The notes: generated by a model from the letters alone, not told the origin. Counted from the first letter of the stretch, positions 47,319 to 60,659 are shown. The stretch: 64,000 nt of DNA from Carallia brachiata (GCA_021464245.1 JADCRB010000036.1:4793539-4857538), one strand, 5' to 3'. Program-made: numbers and translations.

Positions 47319-47751
47319 TTAATTCCCTGGGATGCCTTTAATATGCAAAGCCATTGACCAACAAAGCTTTGCGCAGTCGACATTGGGATTGATTCCATAA
47401 AATGGGAAAGGGGTATTTGTGTATTGCTGTGCAATATTATAGCAGATGTCTCCCCTGTTTAATTCCAATCACCTTGTTACAGATGGCAGCGCGAGGAGTT
47501 GTTAGTGGCCTTGGGCTCCAGCTGTTCTATCAACACCAAATCACAAACACCACCATATATTAAGATCACATATGCCTAATGATTAAATTAGTGGATGTAT
47601 TGAATTCAATAAGAAATCACAAGGTCTAGAAGTCATTTTCACCTCTTAGCTTGTAGTTAAAGTATATTTGAACTTACCAGGAATTAATCCAATTTTCAAC
47701 AATGCAGACAATGAGAAGAAGAATGACCATTGTTTTGGTGTTGGCAGCCAT
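47319..47751 (-). pseudogene. LysM-domain protein, second copy, frameshifted
   Basis: Exon 1 (47751-47678) still encodes a signal peptide, MAANTKTMVILLLIVCI, with a good donor GTAAGT. Exon 2 (about 47540-47319) aligns along its length with the intact gene, but has an extra G in the KQGD motif, a 2-bp loss in the LFVGQW motif and a 2-bp gain just after, plus a frame break before the domain. It is a dead tandem paralogue. Promoter TATA and 5' leader are still recognisable. Confidence 0.88.
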
Positions 47752-47866
47752 ATCTATAACTTGTTGGAGCTTGTTGCAGCTAGCACTGTTTCTTTTCTTT
47801 CTCTAGTGCTAGCTTGTTGGAGTTCTTTCTTCTTCCTGATGAGAAACTTTCCTAACTGATCTCCCC

Positions 47867-47874
47867 TATATATA
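47867..47874 (-). promoter_or_regulatory. TATA box of the LysM pseudogene
   Basis: CTATATATAG on the minus strand at the position equivalent to that in the intact gene. Confidence 0.65.
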
Positions 47875-47879
47875 GTGAA

Positions 47880-50001
47880 AACCTAATGCATAAGATAAAT
47901 TAAATTGTGGAAGTAGAAAATTCTGGGACATTAGACATTAGATCCGTCTAATTGTTGGCTAATAGCTGCCCTACCTACTAAATAGGATAAATTTTTTAGC
48001 TTTGGAATGGAATTTTCGGAATCGTTAATATTAAGAAATAAGATCAAGATTATCTTGGGGGCTTTATATTAATTTGATCCCAATAAACGCTATAAGCAAC
48101 AAAGATATCCCCACACGGCCAAACGGACGGGAAAATATGCACCAAAGGCAAGACAAACAAACGAATTCGAATAATCGATAGAATATTAGTACTTTTGCGC
48201 AAGTGCATTCGTCCAATGTGCAGCATTTCGTTTTCCATTTGTAATCTCAGCAATTAATATAAAAAGTAACATTGTTATGGAACTTGTGTTCAACGTTGTA
48301 AACTTAAACTACCAAGTGATAAAATCCGTAGACATTGTGTGTCACGCTAGCTCATTTTATGTCAGGCACAATTTATCTTGAAGTTATGTTAAATTGATTA
48401 ATAGCTCAAACAACGTGATTAAATAGGCACAAATGCAAGGGAACCACAGTTATCTAAGCAATAAGACAAACAAATGACCAAAGAAACATCATAATTTGTG
48501 ACTTCATCACATACGTCCTTTGAACGTAAACAAGAACAAGCAGTTTCTATTGCGCCTGCTCTTTCATGTTATTAATCATGTTTGTTGATAATTTTGAATC
48601 AAATATAGGCGACTAGATGTAAACGGATTAATAAATCGTTTGATCAAAAAAGAAATTTAAAACTGGCTTAATTAGTATGATCTCAAGCTAATTCTTATGA
48701 CCAGCGATTCAATCATTTCTATTCATGGAGGACCACTACACGCTTTTTACGAAAAGAAATTTAAGGCAAATTTAACCAAATGAAAAAGCCAACTATTATT
48801 TGCTTGCTCCTTGAATTAAGCATGCAATGCATGTCCCATCATTGACGCTCAACATCCAATAATTAAGATTAGAGCACAACAACATAACAACACATACAAA
48901 GAGGAACTTGGTAGCAATAAGACGACAATAAAATAATTTTCTACATTCCACTCCATTTATTCATGAAACCAAATACAATTTGATTGATTACTCCTTAAGT
49001 ATTACTATCCATTTTTTTCTTAAATAAATAAACGCTTCTTTGAAGTATAAAGGGGTGTCCGAAGAGGCAATCGTTTGGTTAATTGTTTCTTAAGATGTTA
49101 TTCAAATGTCAACTTGGCCATAAACACCTGTTGATTTGGTTTTTGGATAGAAAATTTCGTGCGAAAAACTGCCAAGATTTGAAGCAAATCCTCTATGCCC
49201 CCATTAACTATTTTTCCGGAACATTTTCTTTTTTGTTACTAACAGTTGATCCAGGTTTTCAGCATATTAACGTACCTGTACAGACTACAGGATTTTCTAT
49301 AGTTGACGGCTTGTAACAATGACCGCAGAAGAGCTACTACAGAAAAGGTAACTCAATAGCTTGTTAATCAGTGGAGCTTCGTCAGTACCATGGTTAACAC
49401 TTAAACGCCTAGAACGCAAAGCGAAGAATAAATTTGGGGGAAAAACATACTATCCCATGAAAATCCAGCCAATGCAGTTGGTAGCTCATACCATATTCAA
49501 ATACAGCAACCATTACACCAGTACATGGCAAGGATAACATGGTAAACACAAGAGGACAGTAAAGTAATTTGTCTACATTAGCATCATTTATCTGTAACCA
49601 AATATAATTAACACGATTGATCCATGATTTTTGTTGCTCTCCAAAATGTTGCTACCTCGCTTTTCTCATTCAAATATATAAAGGTAAGTGTACTCCAATC
49701 ATATGCATAAGCATAATGGGTAGATAGGCATAATAATCAAAATCAAGTGGTTTAGACAGTTTCTAATATCTAGAAGAGTCCACTATGTCATTCTTTCTTT
49801 CCACTGTTCATACCACGAAAAATTGGTAAAAAGTACAACAATAAGGAAGCCTAAGTACGGTAAGATGTTTTTTTTTTCCACTTCTAGTAAAGATTTGTTT
49901 GTCCCAGAATTCTTAGCAGGTGAAGATAATCTGCTCAAGAGCTTTGTGGTTTGTGTATGGTAAACTGCCTGCATGAGAGGGAATTACCTCAATTTTCTAG
50001 C
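47880..50001. other. Intergenic DNA, no gene seen
   Basis: AT-rich, with small ORFs on both strands that I do not recognise. Its right end may belong to the mobile element proposed to carry the gene fragments at 50.0-51.5 kb, but I could not find element ends. Confidence 0.5.
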
Positions 50002-50573
50002 TCAACCTAACAGAAGATACTTAATGCTCCTCAGGCAGATTTCAACTTCGTGGATGTTGAGGCCATGTGGGAGTAATCTGTGTCCGACAAACATTAGAAA
50101 AGCTCCTAAGAAGCCAAGGGCCTTCAACGTTGTGAAAAGATTTAACTGTTCAAAAATAATAGGTATGTTAATACAACTGGCATGTAAGATTATATTTGAA
50201 ACCAAACTTGGATGCTCATTCTACACCCAATGACAATGCATATGAGAAAGGAAATCGAAGGCTGACGACTCAAGCTAAAAGAAAAGTGCAACCATAGTCC
50301 TCGAAGACATTTCCTATGGAGCAGCGCGTTTGGATTGCAAAGTCACTTATCAAACGTGAGGCAGGAACAGAGTTGTTAGTGCAAAGTAGCAATATGACAT
50401 CAGTTCTCGTACAAAAGATAGTAAATAAAAAGCACAAAACTAAAAATAATTACCTTCGGCCAGAAAAGCACGTAAAGCAACAGAACTCCTGCAATGCCAA
50501 GACGGAAAATGCCAAATGTGGCAGGCACAGATGAAGGTGGGAAGTTGTTCAGGTTCACACCTAAATGTAGCAG
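50002..50573 (-). pseudogene. Ribophorin II (OST subunit) C-terminal fragment, two exons
   Basis: Ribophorin II is a membrane subunit of the oligosaccharyltransferase that N-glycosylates proteins in the ER. Exon a (50573-50454, 40 codons, phase 0) reads LGVNLNNFPPSSVPATFG then LGIAGVLLLYVLFWPK. Exon b (50145-50002) reads LNLFTTLKALGFLGAFLMFV then GHRLLPH, followed by a divergent tail and a stop. The LFW.KL.LFTTLK..GFLG.F..F.GHR pattern is the C-terminal membrane pair of this family. Splice sites are intact, but upstream exons are absent: 48 bp away the sequence becomes another gene on the other strand. So this is a fragment. Confidence 0.82.
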
Positions 50574-50621
50574 CTGCCAAAAGGAAAGGGGATGTCAACA
50601 CATTTCTCAATTTCCCTTTAG

Positions 50622-51446
50622 ATAACCTCCGTCGAAGGCAACGCCCTCGCCGCGGTCTCCGATATGAACGTGCATTTGCCGCTGGAGAGGGAATTGTGCC
50701 CCTTCTATTCGGCTCCCGTGACTTCCACCGCTAACCAGATGGTGTTCGGGGAAACGGTGGCGATCGCCCTCATGGGAGCCAGAAACCTGACCAAGGAAGA
50801 GTACGCCGCCAACCACCCACCGGAAGGATCGGGAAGAGCATAATTTTCAAGGTCTCTTTTTTCCGTCTCATATCATTCTTTTTTCTAAGTTATTTTTCGA
50901 TACATTGTTACTCGATCTGTTTTGTTCTGTATTAGTGTTTTTAAGTTGATTTAAACCTATTTATTAAGTTGATTTTTCATATACTTTGTATGATTGAGAT
51001 TAGAATTAAGCAATGCGCCTGCATAATTAAGCGGATGTGATGGTTTGGTTATTAGTGCTTTTCTTGATTGTCACCGTATGTTGAGAAATGGATGCTTTCT
51101 TGATTACATGTTCTTAAAGATAATTTGGCAATGAGCTATAGTACTCTGGAAGATCTTGAGTTTGAGTCCGTGTTGAGTTGAGTTCGAGTTTCATTTGGAG
51201 TCAATTAACTACTCAAAAAAAAAAATGCAAATTTTTGTTGGTTGCCAAAAGAAATGCTATATATGTGTGCAGGTAAAAGATGTAATGAAGAAGCAAGAGG
51301 AAATTCCAGTTTGCAGAGAAGGAGATCTGATAATGGATCAACTAGTTGAACCAACAAGCAAAGGATGTGGTTGCCTGCTAGTAACAGACGAAGAATATCA
51401 CCTGATCGGGACGTTTGCAGATGGCGATCTTCTCAACAGTATCTAA
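50622..51446 (+). pseudogene. KpsF-type arabinose-5-phosphate isomerase fragment, two exons
   Basis: These enzymes interconvert ribulose-5-phosphate and arabinose-5-phosphate; they have a SIS domain followed by two CBS domains. The first exon (50622-50851) encodes [40 protein letters not shown] and [11 protein letters not shown], the end of the SIS domain. A 1-bp loss then breaks the GRIGK motif. The second exon (51273-51446) encodes [20 protein letters not shown] then [10 protein letters not shown] and GTFADGD, the first CBS domain, before a premature stop. N-terminal SIS half and second CBS are missing. Intron present, so it was moved as DNA. The intron holds a SINE-like stretch (51125-51225). 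Confidence 0.85.
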
Positions 51447-53118
51447 ATAAAAGTACAGGACTGCACCATAATTGGTTTTAAGTGCTCTGTTTTACCCGGG
51501 CTTCGAAGTGCCAAAACCCATTCAGGCCCAAGACCAATCATTTACTGGACTTTTTACCCAATTGAGAATTCATTGCTGCAGCTCTAACTTGCCTGGGCCT
51601 ATCAAGCACACTGAACGTCCTTCAGGCATCCATGCATCGGAGTTCAGAAAAAATTATGCCCAACGATGCCGTTAAAATTCTGCTGTTCTAGCTTCTCCTC
51701 CTCAGGGGTGTGGGCATATTGGTTTGAATGACATGTGTGGGGTGGCTCTACCCCGTTCTGTAGCCACCTTGGCTGGGCTTTGTACCTCTTTCTTTACCCA
51801 AAAAAAACAAAAAGCCCAACCATGCAGTTTAACTTCTGCTGTTCTTGCTGTTCTTCGAAACATCTTGTCAACCTACCCAAAAAAGTTACAAATGCAGCGA
51901 GAATCCCTCCACATAATTTTTCCAAAAAATGAATAAATGTTTATCCGTCTTCAACGTTGAAGAGCTAGCACATCATTTTTGTGGGCCTCAATATATCATT
52001 CATCTGGTTTGTATAATATATATTTTTTCTTTATTTGTTTTCTTGACAAAAACCACTGAAGCAATAGTCAATTAATCTAACGATCTCAATGTTCACGAGC
52101 AAATATACTAGCAAAACAGTAAAATAGAAGCCGAAAGAAGACATGCTTTGTATACTTGAAGAGTAATCTAATTATTAAATCGTTTATATGAAAATTTTAG
52201 TCAAATTATAGCCAGCCACTGCCAGTAGTTAAAAACAACCGATTTCTATGTCTCCACTTTGCACAGGCTCTACTTTCCTGGGTCTTTTTACTTCTAGCTT
52301 CCACTTTATCTATGGCCCTCAAATTATTTCGCAGGCTTAATTATATGTTCTTGGAGAAGCTAGCAAAAGCAGCATATAAGAAAAAACCAAAGGAAAGTGG
52401 GAGAGAAAAAAAGAAAAGACTGTCTTGATGCCACTATATAACTAGAATGAATATATTTTTTTTTTGTACAAATTGTTGAGAATGATTGCTGTCATTTTGC
52501 CTTTTACTGCAATCTTTTTTATGTATTAGTTTAAAGTAAAAGTATTGTGTAATGCTTATGTAATTAAGCAACCATTTTCCTTTTACAAGTTCAAAATACT
52601 TTAAATTTGAATTTATTTTGACTTTAAACTTTATATTCCCACTTTTGTTAAACATTTCCCTGTATAAGAGACTTTGATAATTAATGAAAGTAGAAAGAGA
52701 ACTCTTTTTTCTCTTCTCCTTGCTGCATTCCAGCAAGTTCTCTACAACCTTTCTTATATTTTCTTAGTTTCAGAACTCTTTTTTCTTCATTTCAAATAGA
52801 AAGTTTTGCTGCAATTTTCTGTAGCAAGCACTCAAAGGCCTTCTCTACTTTTCTGCAGCTTCTTTCTTTTGATCTTTTGGTTCTTTACCTTGCATCAACT
52901 AAGAACTTCATCTTCTAAACATGCCTAAAAACCATCACAAATTGGAAATAATAAATACAAAAAAAAATACATAAATCCCAATCATAAACTTAATATTGGT
53001 CTCCCCAACATTTGTTTAATGTTTGAGTTGTCCTTCAAATCCAAACACCACAAGTAAACAACAATCAACAAAAGGGTATTCAAATGTATGTTCAAAAGCT
53101 GGCAAATTAACAGCAGTT
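51447..53118. other. Intergenic DNA downstream of NAC copy B
   Basis: Contains a stretch near 51700-51810 (ACCTCTTTCTTTACCC followed by an A run) that looks like the 3' end of a LINE; not certain. The remainder is AT-rich with no recognised gene. The right end includes the 3' UTR of the NAC gene. Confidence 0.5.
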
Positions 53119-56100
53119 TCACGGGAAAACCATGTTGTTATCAATCTCGAATGTCAAAGCTTGATAGATTGAAGAACCTTCATCTCCCAGGCTATTTTCT
53201 TCCAAGTCCACGTCCTCCCACATGAACCCATACTCATCATGGTCCCCTTTGGAGCTGAAACCACTGATGGGGTTGGCGTGGCTTTCCTGCGAAAGCTGAA
53301 GAAGGTTTGGCAAAGAGCTTTGCGAGTGAGGGAGGGTTGAAGACAAAGAGGGCATTTGCTGAAACCCACAATGTAGACTCCGGTCAGTTGATGAGGGAGG
53401 AGATGCTGATACATTTGAAGGGGCACCAACTGTGGTCTCAAACTTGAATTCAGGGCTGAATTTGGTGGAAGTGCTGTTATCTTCGTTGCCTTTGTGAAAT
53501 ACTCTACACAAAACCCAATCCTCCTGTGATGACCCAAAACCAGCAAAAGGTTAAGCAAAAAAATGGTGTAAAAGTACTTGTATAAAGGAGCTGTTCACTA
53601 CACTAAATTTAGGTAACAAATATGTGCATGCAAATAAAATTAAATTCCATTATTATTCTTCTGGGGCCATCTCTTTCTAAAAAATTACTAAAACATGACA
53701 ATCACTACTAACTAATGAGGTGCTAACATGAATGTTACAGGTTTACAATACAAGTGGACAGCTTGCATGACCGCTTTTCTTATTTTCCTTAATTTGGGTG
53801 TTTTTTCAGAGACCATATGTAGTAATTGTTGGGGTCAAACCCATTTTAGTTGACTAACGGAAAATTTCTCAACGGTAAATACCCTGGGAGGCATATGTGG
53901 GGTCTCAAGCCGAAATTCGTGCATGATCCAACCAGTTTTGATTCCATTGGGAGCTCTGTTTCGGTAGAACACCAGGGTTTTTCTCATCCCCACGATCTCC
54001 CGCGTTGTGGGGTCCAGCACCGTACGGTCCTTTCCGGTGGCTTTCCAGTACCCAGATGAGGTTGCACGATTGGTTCTGAATCCAGTCGCGCATACTTTCG
54101 ATCTCGGAAACTGAAGAAATACCACTCGTTCGAGTTGAGCTTTGCCACCTCTGGAAAATTGCACCAACCATTGATGGGTCAGGTTTTTTCACAGATTGAT
54201 TAACTATGGAAAAAATTAGAGTTATGGACAAAAAAAATGTGTGAAAAGGCATCTAATTAGTCATATTCAATATATAACTGATTAAATTATAAATATAATT
54301 AAATATAAGAAGAAAATATATATATATATATATTTTTTTATATTTAGTTACACTGACAATTAAAATAAATTATATTAAATCTGATTAATTATATTTAAAT
54401 TTTTTGAAATCTCTTTTTCTCCGAAAACGTAACAGTGCTCATTAACCATTTAACTGTCAGATAAAATAAGGCAAACCTTACGTGAACATAAACCAACTGG
54501 GAAAAAATTAGATATATGCGGGTTGGGTTTGCGGTGTGAAAGAGGGAAAAGTTGCAAGTCTAGAGTGGCATCTATACACTTTATAAAAGAAAAGAAAATG
54601 TGATGTACATATGGTTAAATAAAGTGTGAACAATCTGCATAGGTGTAGCCGGATTTATAGGGCTATGTCTGCTCCCTTCCATAATAATAACATTTATAAT
54701 TACTGGGTCGAAACTATAATACTGGGATTGGGTGGGGCCAAGGTCAAATTTGTTACAGGGCGTAACTGAAAATTGAAATAAACACTCTTACCCAAAACGA
54801 TTGAGATAAAGATAAGAAGGAAACCTTTTCTAACCGAATTTGAGACGTGGGCAACACTAACTAACTTTATTGAAAATATTCAGATGCAATAAAATGATTT
54901 CCCTTTTTTTTTGGGGCTTTATAATATGCCTCCTTAAGTTTTCGTAGAGGTAAAATTAAATTATTTTGTGTCTCAAGCGTGTTTATAATTAAATTAAAAT
55001 TAAATTTTCGTAGGGGTTTATAATATGGATCGGTAACCCTTTTATCAAATGAAAGCGTGTCTCATATGACTTTAAGGTCGTTTGTGGTGGCCTCCCAACC
55101 TCTTAAGTGCTTAATTTCTACTTGATATGTTTCTCTGCCATTCTAAAAACATAAAAAAGCCTTGGACTGTATGGAACTTTTTCGAATTAAGGCAAGTAGT
55201 GCCTCGGAGAAAAGCAAATGAAAACACAGCACAGCTCTATATGGTTTGTGACTTCTGCTGTACGGTTTTCTTTTGTAACGAAGAACGATGTCAATGGCTA
55301 GCCAGCCATGATTGGCCCATTGTTTGACTCCTGTCTCGTGAGAAAACAGAACCCCAAGAATTCGTGGCTGAGAAAAAATGACTTGATCCACAGAGTCTAC
55401 TTATAGAAGGCATCCTTATCCTTATCCTTATCGTTTATTTAACTTCAATTCTGAGACTCATCTAATTTGAGATGCATGTAATTGTAATACTAGTTTATCT
55501 ATGCATTGGACTTATATTCACATAACCCAATTGACAAGTGTGAAATTAAGAATCTCCAACTGTGAAAACGATCTTAAATACAAACAAAAACAAGAGTGAG
55601 AGAAAAAAAAAAAAAAGCAAAGAAGAACACCGTTCTCTTTTATTCTTTTTTTTTTCAATAAATGAAAGAAGAACAAATTGAAAGCAAACACACAAATCAA
55701 ACGCAGAATTCTTAACGTGGTGGCGTAGGTACCCCTCTGCTGCTTATAAGTTTTAACAAAACAAATAAGACCTAACGCGTCAAAGAAAAAAGACTTTAAT
55801 GGGGTCCGCCTTAGCTAATTGCATGTGTGTATGTATATATTTAGCTATACGTATGTTCCCTTAATTCCCCTGCTACAATTATATATATTTTTTTATAACG
55901 TACAATTTTAAATTTTGGGCCAAAGATACCTTGTTGGCATGACACACTGATGACGATGACAATAATTATAGTAAGATCCATATCATATTACAATTAATGC
56001 ACCAATCAAAAAATAAGTATTATAATGAAAAGAACGCGGTTTCTTGGCATAAGACTTGCCAAAAAAGTTACATTTATATATTGGGGTAAGAAAAGAAACC

Positions 56101-57026
56101 GAAAGCTGCGTGCATTTAGCCTTGTAGCAGCCTGACTGGGGCATCAAGAGAGAAATCATCCGTCCTTGAACAATTAAGCTTCTATATATGTTGTCCTACT
56201 TTTGTCTATAAGAGTTTAATATAGGATTTACGCCACATATCTCTCTCAATAATTTAAACTTTTATGTTAATTTATTTTTTGACAGGATATTACAATTTTA
56301 TACTTAAAGTGTTCTTAAGTTCGAATCTTACTACCTTGCATTTAATTCTAAATTTCTATAGCTACGGTGAGCCTGTTTTTTGTTCAACCTTTCAATCCAA
56401 TGAACTTTTGCATTACAGGAAAGAGTTTAATATATGAAAGCAAAGAAAGAGTTTAATATATGAGCATGTGTGAGAGTTTAAGAAAAGAAAAAGAGTTTAA
56501 TATATGAGTGTCTCTTTTAATAGTTCAAGTTTTTGGACAGATTAGTTTCTGGACATATACAGAAACTAAAATAATAACTGGAGGCAGCAAAAATGGATCA
56601 TCGGAACTAAGAAGAAAAAGAAGAAGAAGAAGAAGAATGAGAAGACCAGACTGTCGAAATAGGAGCGATGCTGTCTGCTCTTAAACATGAGTGATGAAAC
56701 TAAAATAGGATTATTTATGTGTTTGTTATGAGTTATGATAAAAACTGCTGAATGATCAAAGACTCGAAAGTATATATTGATATTGATATATGAGACTATA
56801 GAGGGAAGAAGAATCTATTGAAAATGATCAATTTATAACAAGACAGCGAGTACGCACCAGGAAGCTGCCATGGTTCGCATGTATGGAGATCAATTTCGAC
56901 CAAGGTTCCCTTCAAAGCTTCCTCATTTGTGACCTTGTTGTAGAGGTAATGACAGACGAGCTCCTCATCACTGGGGTGAAACCTAAAACCGGGAGGCAAC
57001 GTTGCTCCAATTTCCCTAAGCCCCAT
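53119..57026 (-). CDS. NAC-domain transcription factor, copy B, three exons, frameshift in exon 2
   Basis: Nuclear plant transcription factor. Exons: 57026-56858, 54150-53883 and 53523-53119; introns of 2707 and 359 bp with GT-AG ends. Subdomains in order: [15 protein letters not shown] (A), [14 protein letters not shown] (B), [19 protein letters not shown] (C), [20 protein letters not shown] and [20 protein letters not shown] (D), then [14 protein letters not shown] and [12 protein letters not shown] (E). The C-terminal activation region is Ser-rich and ends DNNMVFP. Without the lesion the length would be 279 aa, normal for the family. In exon 2, near 54086-54093, GCGCG stands where GCG is expected, shifting the frame by 2 and leading to an early TGA. 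Everything else is intact, so recent loss or an assembly error are both possible. Resembles ANAC074-type NACs (memory only). Confidence 0.9.
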
Positions 57027-57162
57027 TTTTGGTTGTCTTTCGAAAGGCAAATTTTGGGTGGATTAATTATATGATCGATAACAAATAATTTTTTAGGGTG
57101 TGGTAGGCAGAAAGGATGTATTTGAAAGAAAGCTTTTGCTTCTTTGTTTAGTTGGCATGTGA

Positions 57163-57169
57163 ATTTATA
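57163..57169 (-). promoter_or_regulatory. TATA box of NAC copy B
   Basis: TATAAAT on the minus strand, 137 nt upstream of the ATG, the same spacing as in copy A. Next to it a shortened, interrupted GA tract (about 57177-57212). Confidence 0.65.
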
Positions 57170-59040
57170 ATGGGAGAGACTATAGAGAGAGAGAGATTAG
57201 AGAGAGAGATAGAGTGGGGGATTGGTGTCATGCATGTAAACAGTTAGGATGACAAGTGGCCTTGTCGATTAGAAATTTCTTAGAATATTTGATCTCTCTA
57301 GTTCTTGAGGGCCAAGCATGCTGGTGTAACAAGTTAGTTAAAAACATGAAGTCTCAAGAAAAACCAAAGTTACAAGAAATCTTCGTGGGTGCTGTGAATC
57401 TGTGTGAACCAAAACACCCCTTTCTATTTACAACAATCGACAAATTGTTTTTCATTTATGTAAATTAATTGAACAACTCTATGAAGATCATCATCCCTTC
57501 TTGGAAATGGATAGCGAAAATTGCCACGGATATTCAACTTTGTGAACATTCGAAGTGGCAATTGGATGAAGACAATCACATCTGTCCAAAGTTTTTGTTC
57601 TTCGAACACTAAACAAATATGCTTTACATTTGGTTATTGACTTCTTCTTTTTTTAATAGGATATTGAACTTTTTTCTTATTTTACTAATACTTTACCTAT
57701 AATTGAATTATAATAACTAGCCAACTTTTGGAAGCCTAGGGTTTCTCATTAATTTGCCTTACAGGCAAAGATAATCTGGACCAAAAAGACATTCGCCATG
57801 AAAGATAGTATGATTACTTCTTAATGGAACGCAGATAAGATAAACAAAGAAGAGAAAGATTCCTGTAATTACATATATATCTTTCACTATTTAAAGTACA
57901 TGTAAACTATTATGTCTGTGTTACATTATACATTATTTATTAGTTAGGGTTACAAAAAGAATGTTATGATTAAGAATTCCTTATTTTATATGGACATTCA
58001 AGGATATAGATGCTTGGCCAATAACAAAATTAATTAAGCTAAATCCTCATGATACAATTTCTCGGATCATTCCATCGGCGAGCGAAAACATCTTGTTTTG
58101 ATCGATAGAAAACAAACAAACAAAGCGTCCCAAGCACGTGAACGTTTATTTGATTGATCTGAGAATGAACAGGTGGACAGATGGAGAAAAAATCAACAAG
58201 TAAGGATACTCTCCAAACTCAAAAAATAGTAAGGATGATATTTTACAGACTCATTGAATAAGATTACGCTACTTTATAGTATACAAACAAGTACTATTAC
58301 GTTGAATTAATAGAATCAGAAGAGCATAATTTGGAAACTTGCAAGAGTCACTGAACTATTCTCACAACTCAACAAGATTAGATATACGTTTAATTTTACT
58401 GAACGACTTAACGAGCTCTGAACTTATATCCCATGATATACAAACGAATTCTCTAATTAGTAGACTGTAATAATGGGTGATTTGTTCAATTTCTGATCAT
58501 CATAGAAGAATATTTTTGGAAGGATAAGAAAATGTGGGCCAAGCTGATTTTCTTCGGTATGGGGCCGTCCGCTAATGATGAAGGACATAATTTAGGCCTA
58601 TCAAGCATTGAAGTGCTGCTATTACTTAGGCGATTTGTTCGTTTCCACACGGGTAATGCTTGGGAAGAGGCAATAATAATGGCAAATGGGGACAAATTGA
58701 CATTTTGTCACAATATGTATCATCTCAAATGATAATAGTTAGAATGGAACATTGTGGACGATGACTGGACTTGGGCCATCATGGGTCACGTCTGTATGTG
58801 CCTTTGAAATAATGGAGCCCATTTAATTTCCATCGATCTCTCTTGTCACAAAAAAACAAAAAAAAAAACACTTATCAAAAACAAAAAAAATAATAACAAT
58901 GCTGCTAAATTTCCATTCATCTGTCGCTACAAAATGAAAGTGACAGGAAAACCTTAAGTTAAACAAATATACGTGTCAACTCCATGTTAAGATTACCCTT
59001 TCAATAGCTAATCACAGGGAGGAAGGAAAACTTGCACGAC

Positions 59041-59160
59041 ATTGTTTCTTTGTTTCTCATCTTCTTCGCTCTTTTTGTACTTGGAGATCATGGCAGGCAG
59101 TTCCCAAGTACAGGTTCGAAATTGGGCCCTAGGCTGTGCTAAGGTTAGGATTGTTTCACC
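59041..59160. repeat. Dispersed repeat, member 2
   Basis: Matches 3836-3943 of copy A, with about 95 bp missing upstream. It continues uninterrupted across the point where the LINE sits in copy A, with a single GCTAAGGTTAGGATT. Confidence 0.7.
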
Positions 59161-59758
59161 TACTTTTATCAATCAAATAAACAAAAACTTGTAAAACATG
59201 TAACTGGGTAGTGGGTAGATGCTGGGTCATTTTCGCCGTAAAGGATGATTATTAACTATGCATGAACCTTTACATTTGGATTTGGGGAGTGGAAGCACAA
59301 TGGGGAAGCGACAAAGTTATTAAATTTCAGTTGAATGTGATCCTGTCGGAATAAACCGAGAGATAATTAATGCTCCCCTTTATGTATATTATGAGCACAT
59401 TAATTACACGGAACTGAACTTGGTTTGGTGATCAATATATATCAGTTTGAGAATGTTCAGAATTTCAAATCTGCTCATAATTAATTGATACATATATTAT
59501 ACAATTGAGCAACAATGATTGAAAGAACAACGTGTGAGAAATGTGGTCAAAAAAAAAAAAAACAACGTATGAGAAAAAGAAAGGCCTTTCCGATTTGACT
59601 TTTAATTATAAATTATTAGGTGTAATTTAAATAACACTAAAATAATATAAATTGTTTAATAAATAAATTTAAAAAAATAATAAAAATAAATAATTTTTAT
59701 ATATTATTAATTAAATTAAATATAAAATAAATAATTTATTACATATTATTAATTGAAT

Positions 59759-59943
59759 AGAATGTCAAGCCGTCGGTCCTCATATAACATCATCAACCCA
59801 CGCACCCAACAAAAAATTCCCACCTTGGAAAGAACGCTAAACGTACAATTCGACTGTCATTTGTATCTTTTCCTTTTTCGGGATGGCCATGAATCATGAT
59901 TCATAAAAGTAAACCTTTAGCCGGCCCTAAACCAAAATCCCGG
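59759..59943. other. Block inverted relative to copy A
   Basis: Reverse complement of 6319-6505; the reading AAACCTTTAGCCGGCCCTAA here corresponds to the opposite strand in copy A. Flanks are collinear. Confidence 0.85.
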
Positions 59944-60659
59944 TTCTAACATTCTTTCTTTGGGAGTGTACTTTTACATGGATTACCTGTACAAGTCATG
60001 TACTCTTTTTTGGGACATGCTATTTATGACTTACAGAACGATGCTTGTTTGCTGATCAATTTTAAAGTGTAAACTATAATTTTAATTTTTTAATAAAAAT
60101 TTTAAACACAATTAACTTGCAAATATATGTATCCCAACTAGTAATTATACCACCAATTTAAAATATGTAAACATATTAAATTATTACTAAATTTTTACTT
60201 TAAATACTGTAATGAAAATTATACATGACTCGTTTTAGTGATATATTTTCAAAAATTGGACCTATATAACTAAACACGCACGTGGGGCCCAGATGATTAG
60301 GCAGTGTTATGCACGCGATCGTGTAAAGTCATGACAAATCAGCATGGCAATTCGCTACGCTACCCCATAAAATCAGGACAAATCAGCAAGGAATTTGGAG
60401 CCTCGCGTGGCATTCTCTTACGCTCCTTGGAAAGTAGTTCTTAATCGGCAAGCGTTGTCATCGAAATCATTTCTTTGGCCCACAACAGATGATTTTCGCA
60501 GTTAATTGATCCATGCGTATCTCTATTATATTATTTCAATGATTGTCGTAAGATTTGCAGTGTCAAATTTGATCATTAGAATGATTTTTCATTTTTTATT
60601 TCGAGAAGTTGTAGTCAATTTTACTACTGGCCCAAATAAACAGTCACTTGCCACCGTTT

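Noticed and set aside
51724..51936. Plus-strand ORFs around CTTTCTTTACCC and an A run
   Set aside because: More likely a LINE 3' end than a gene; too short to classify.
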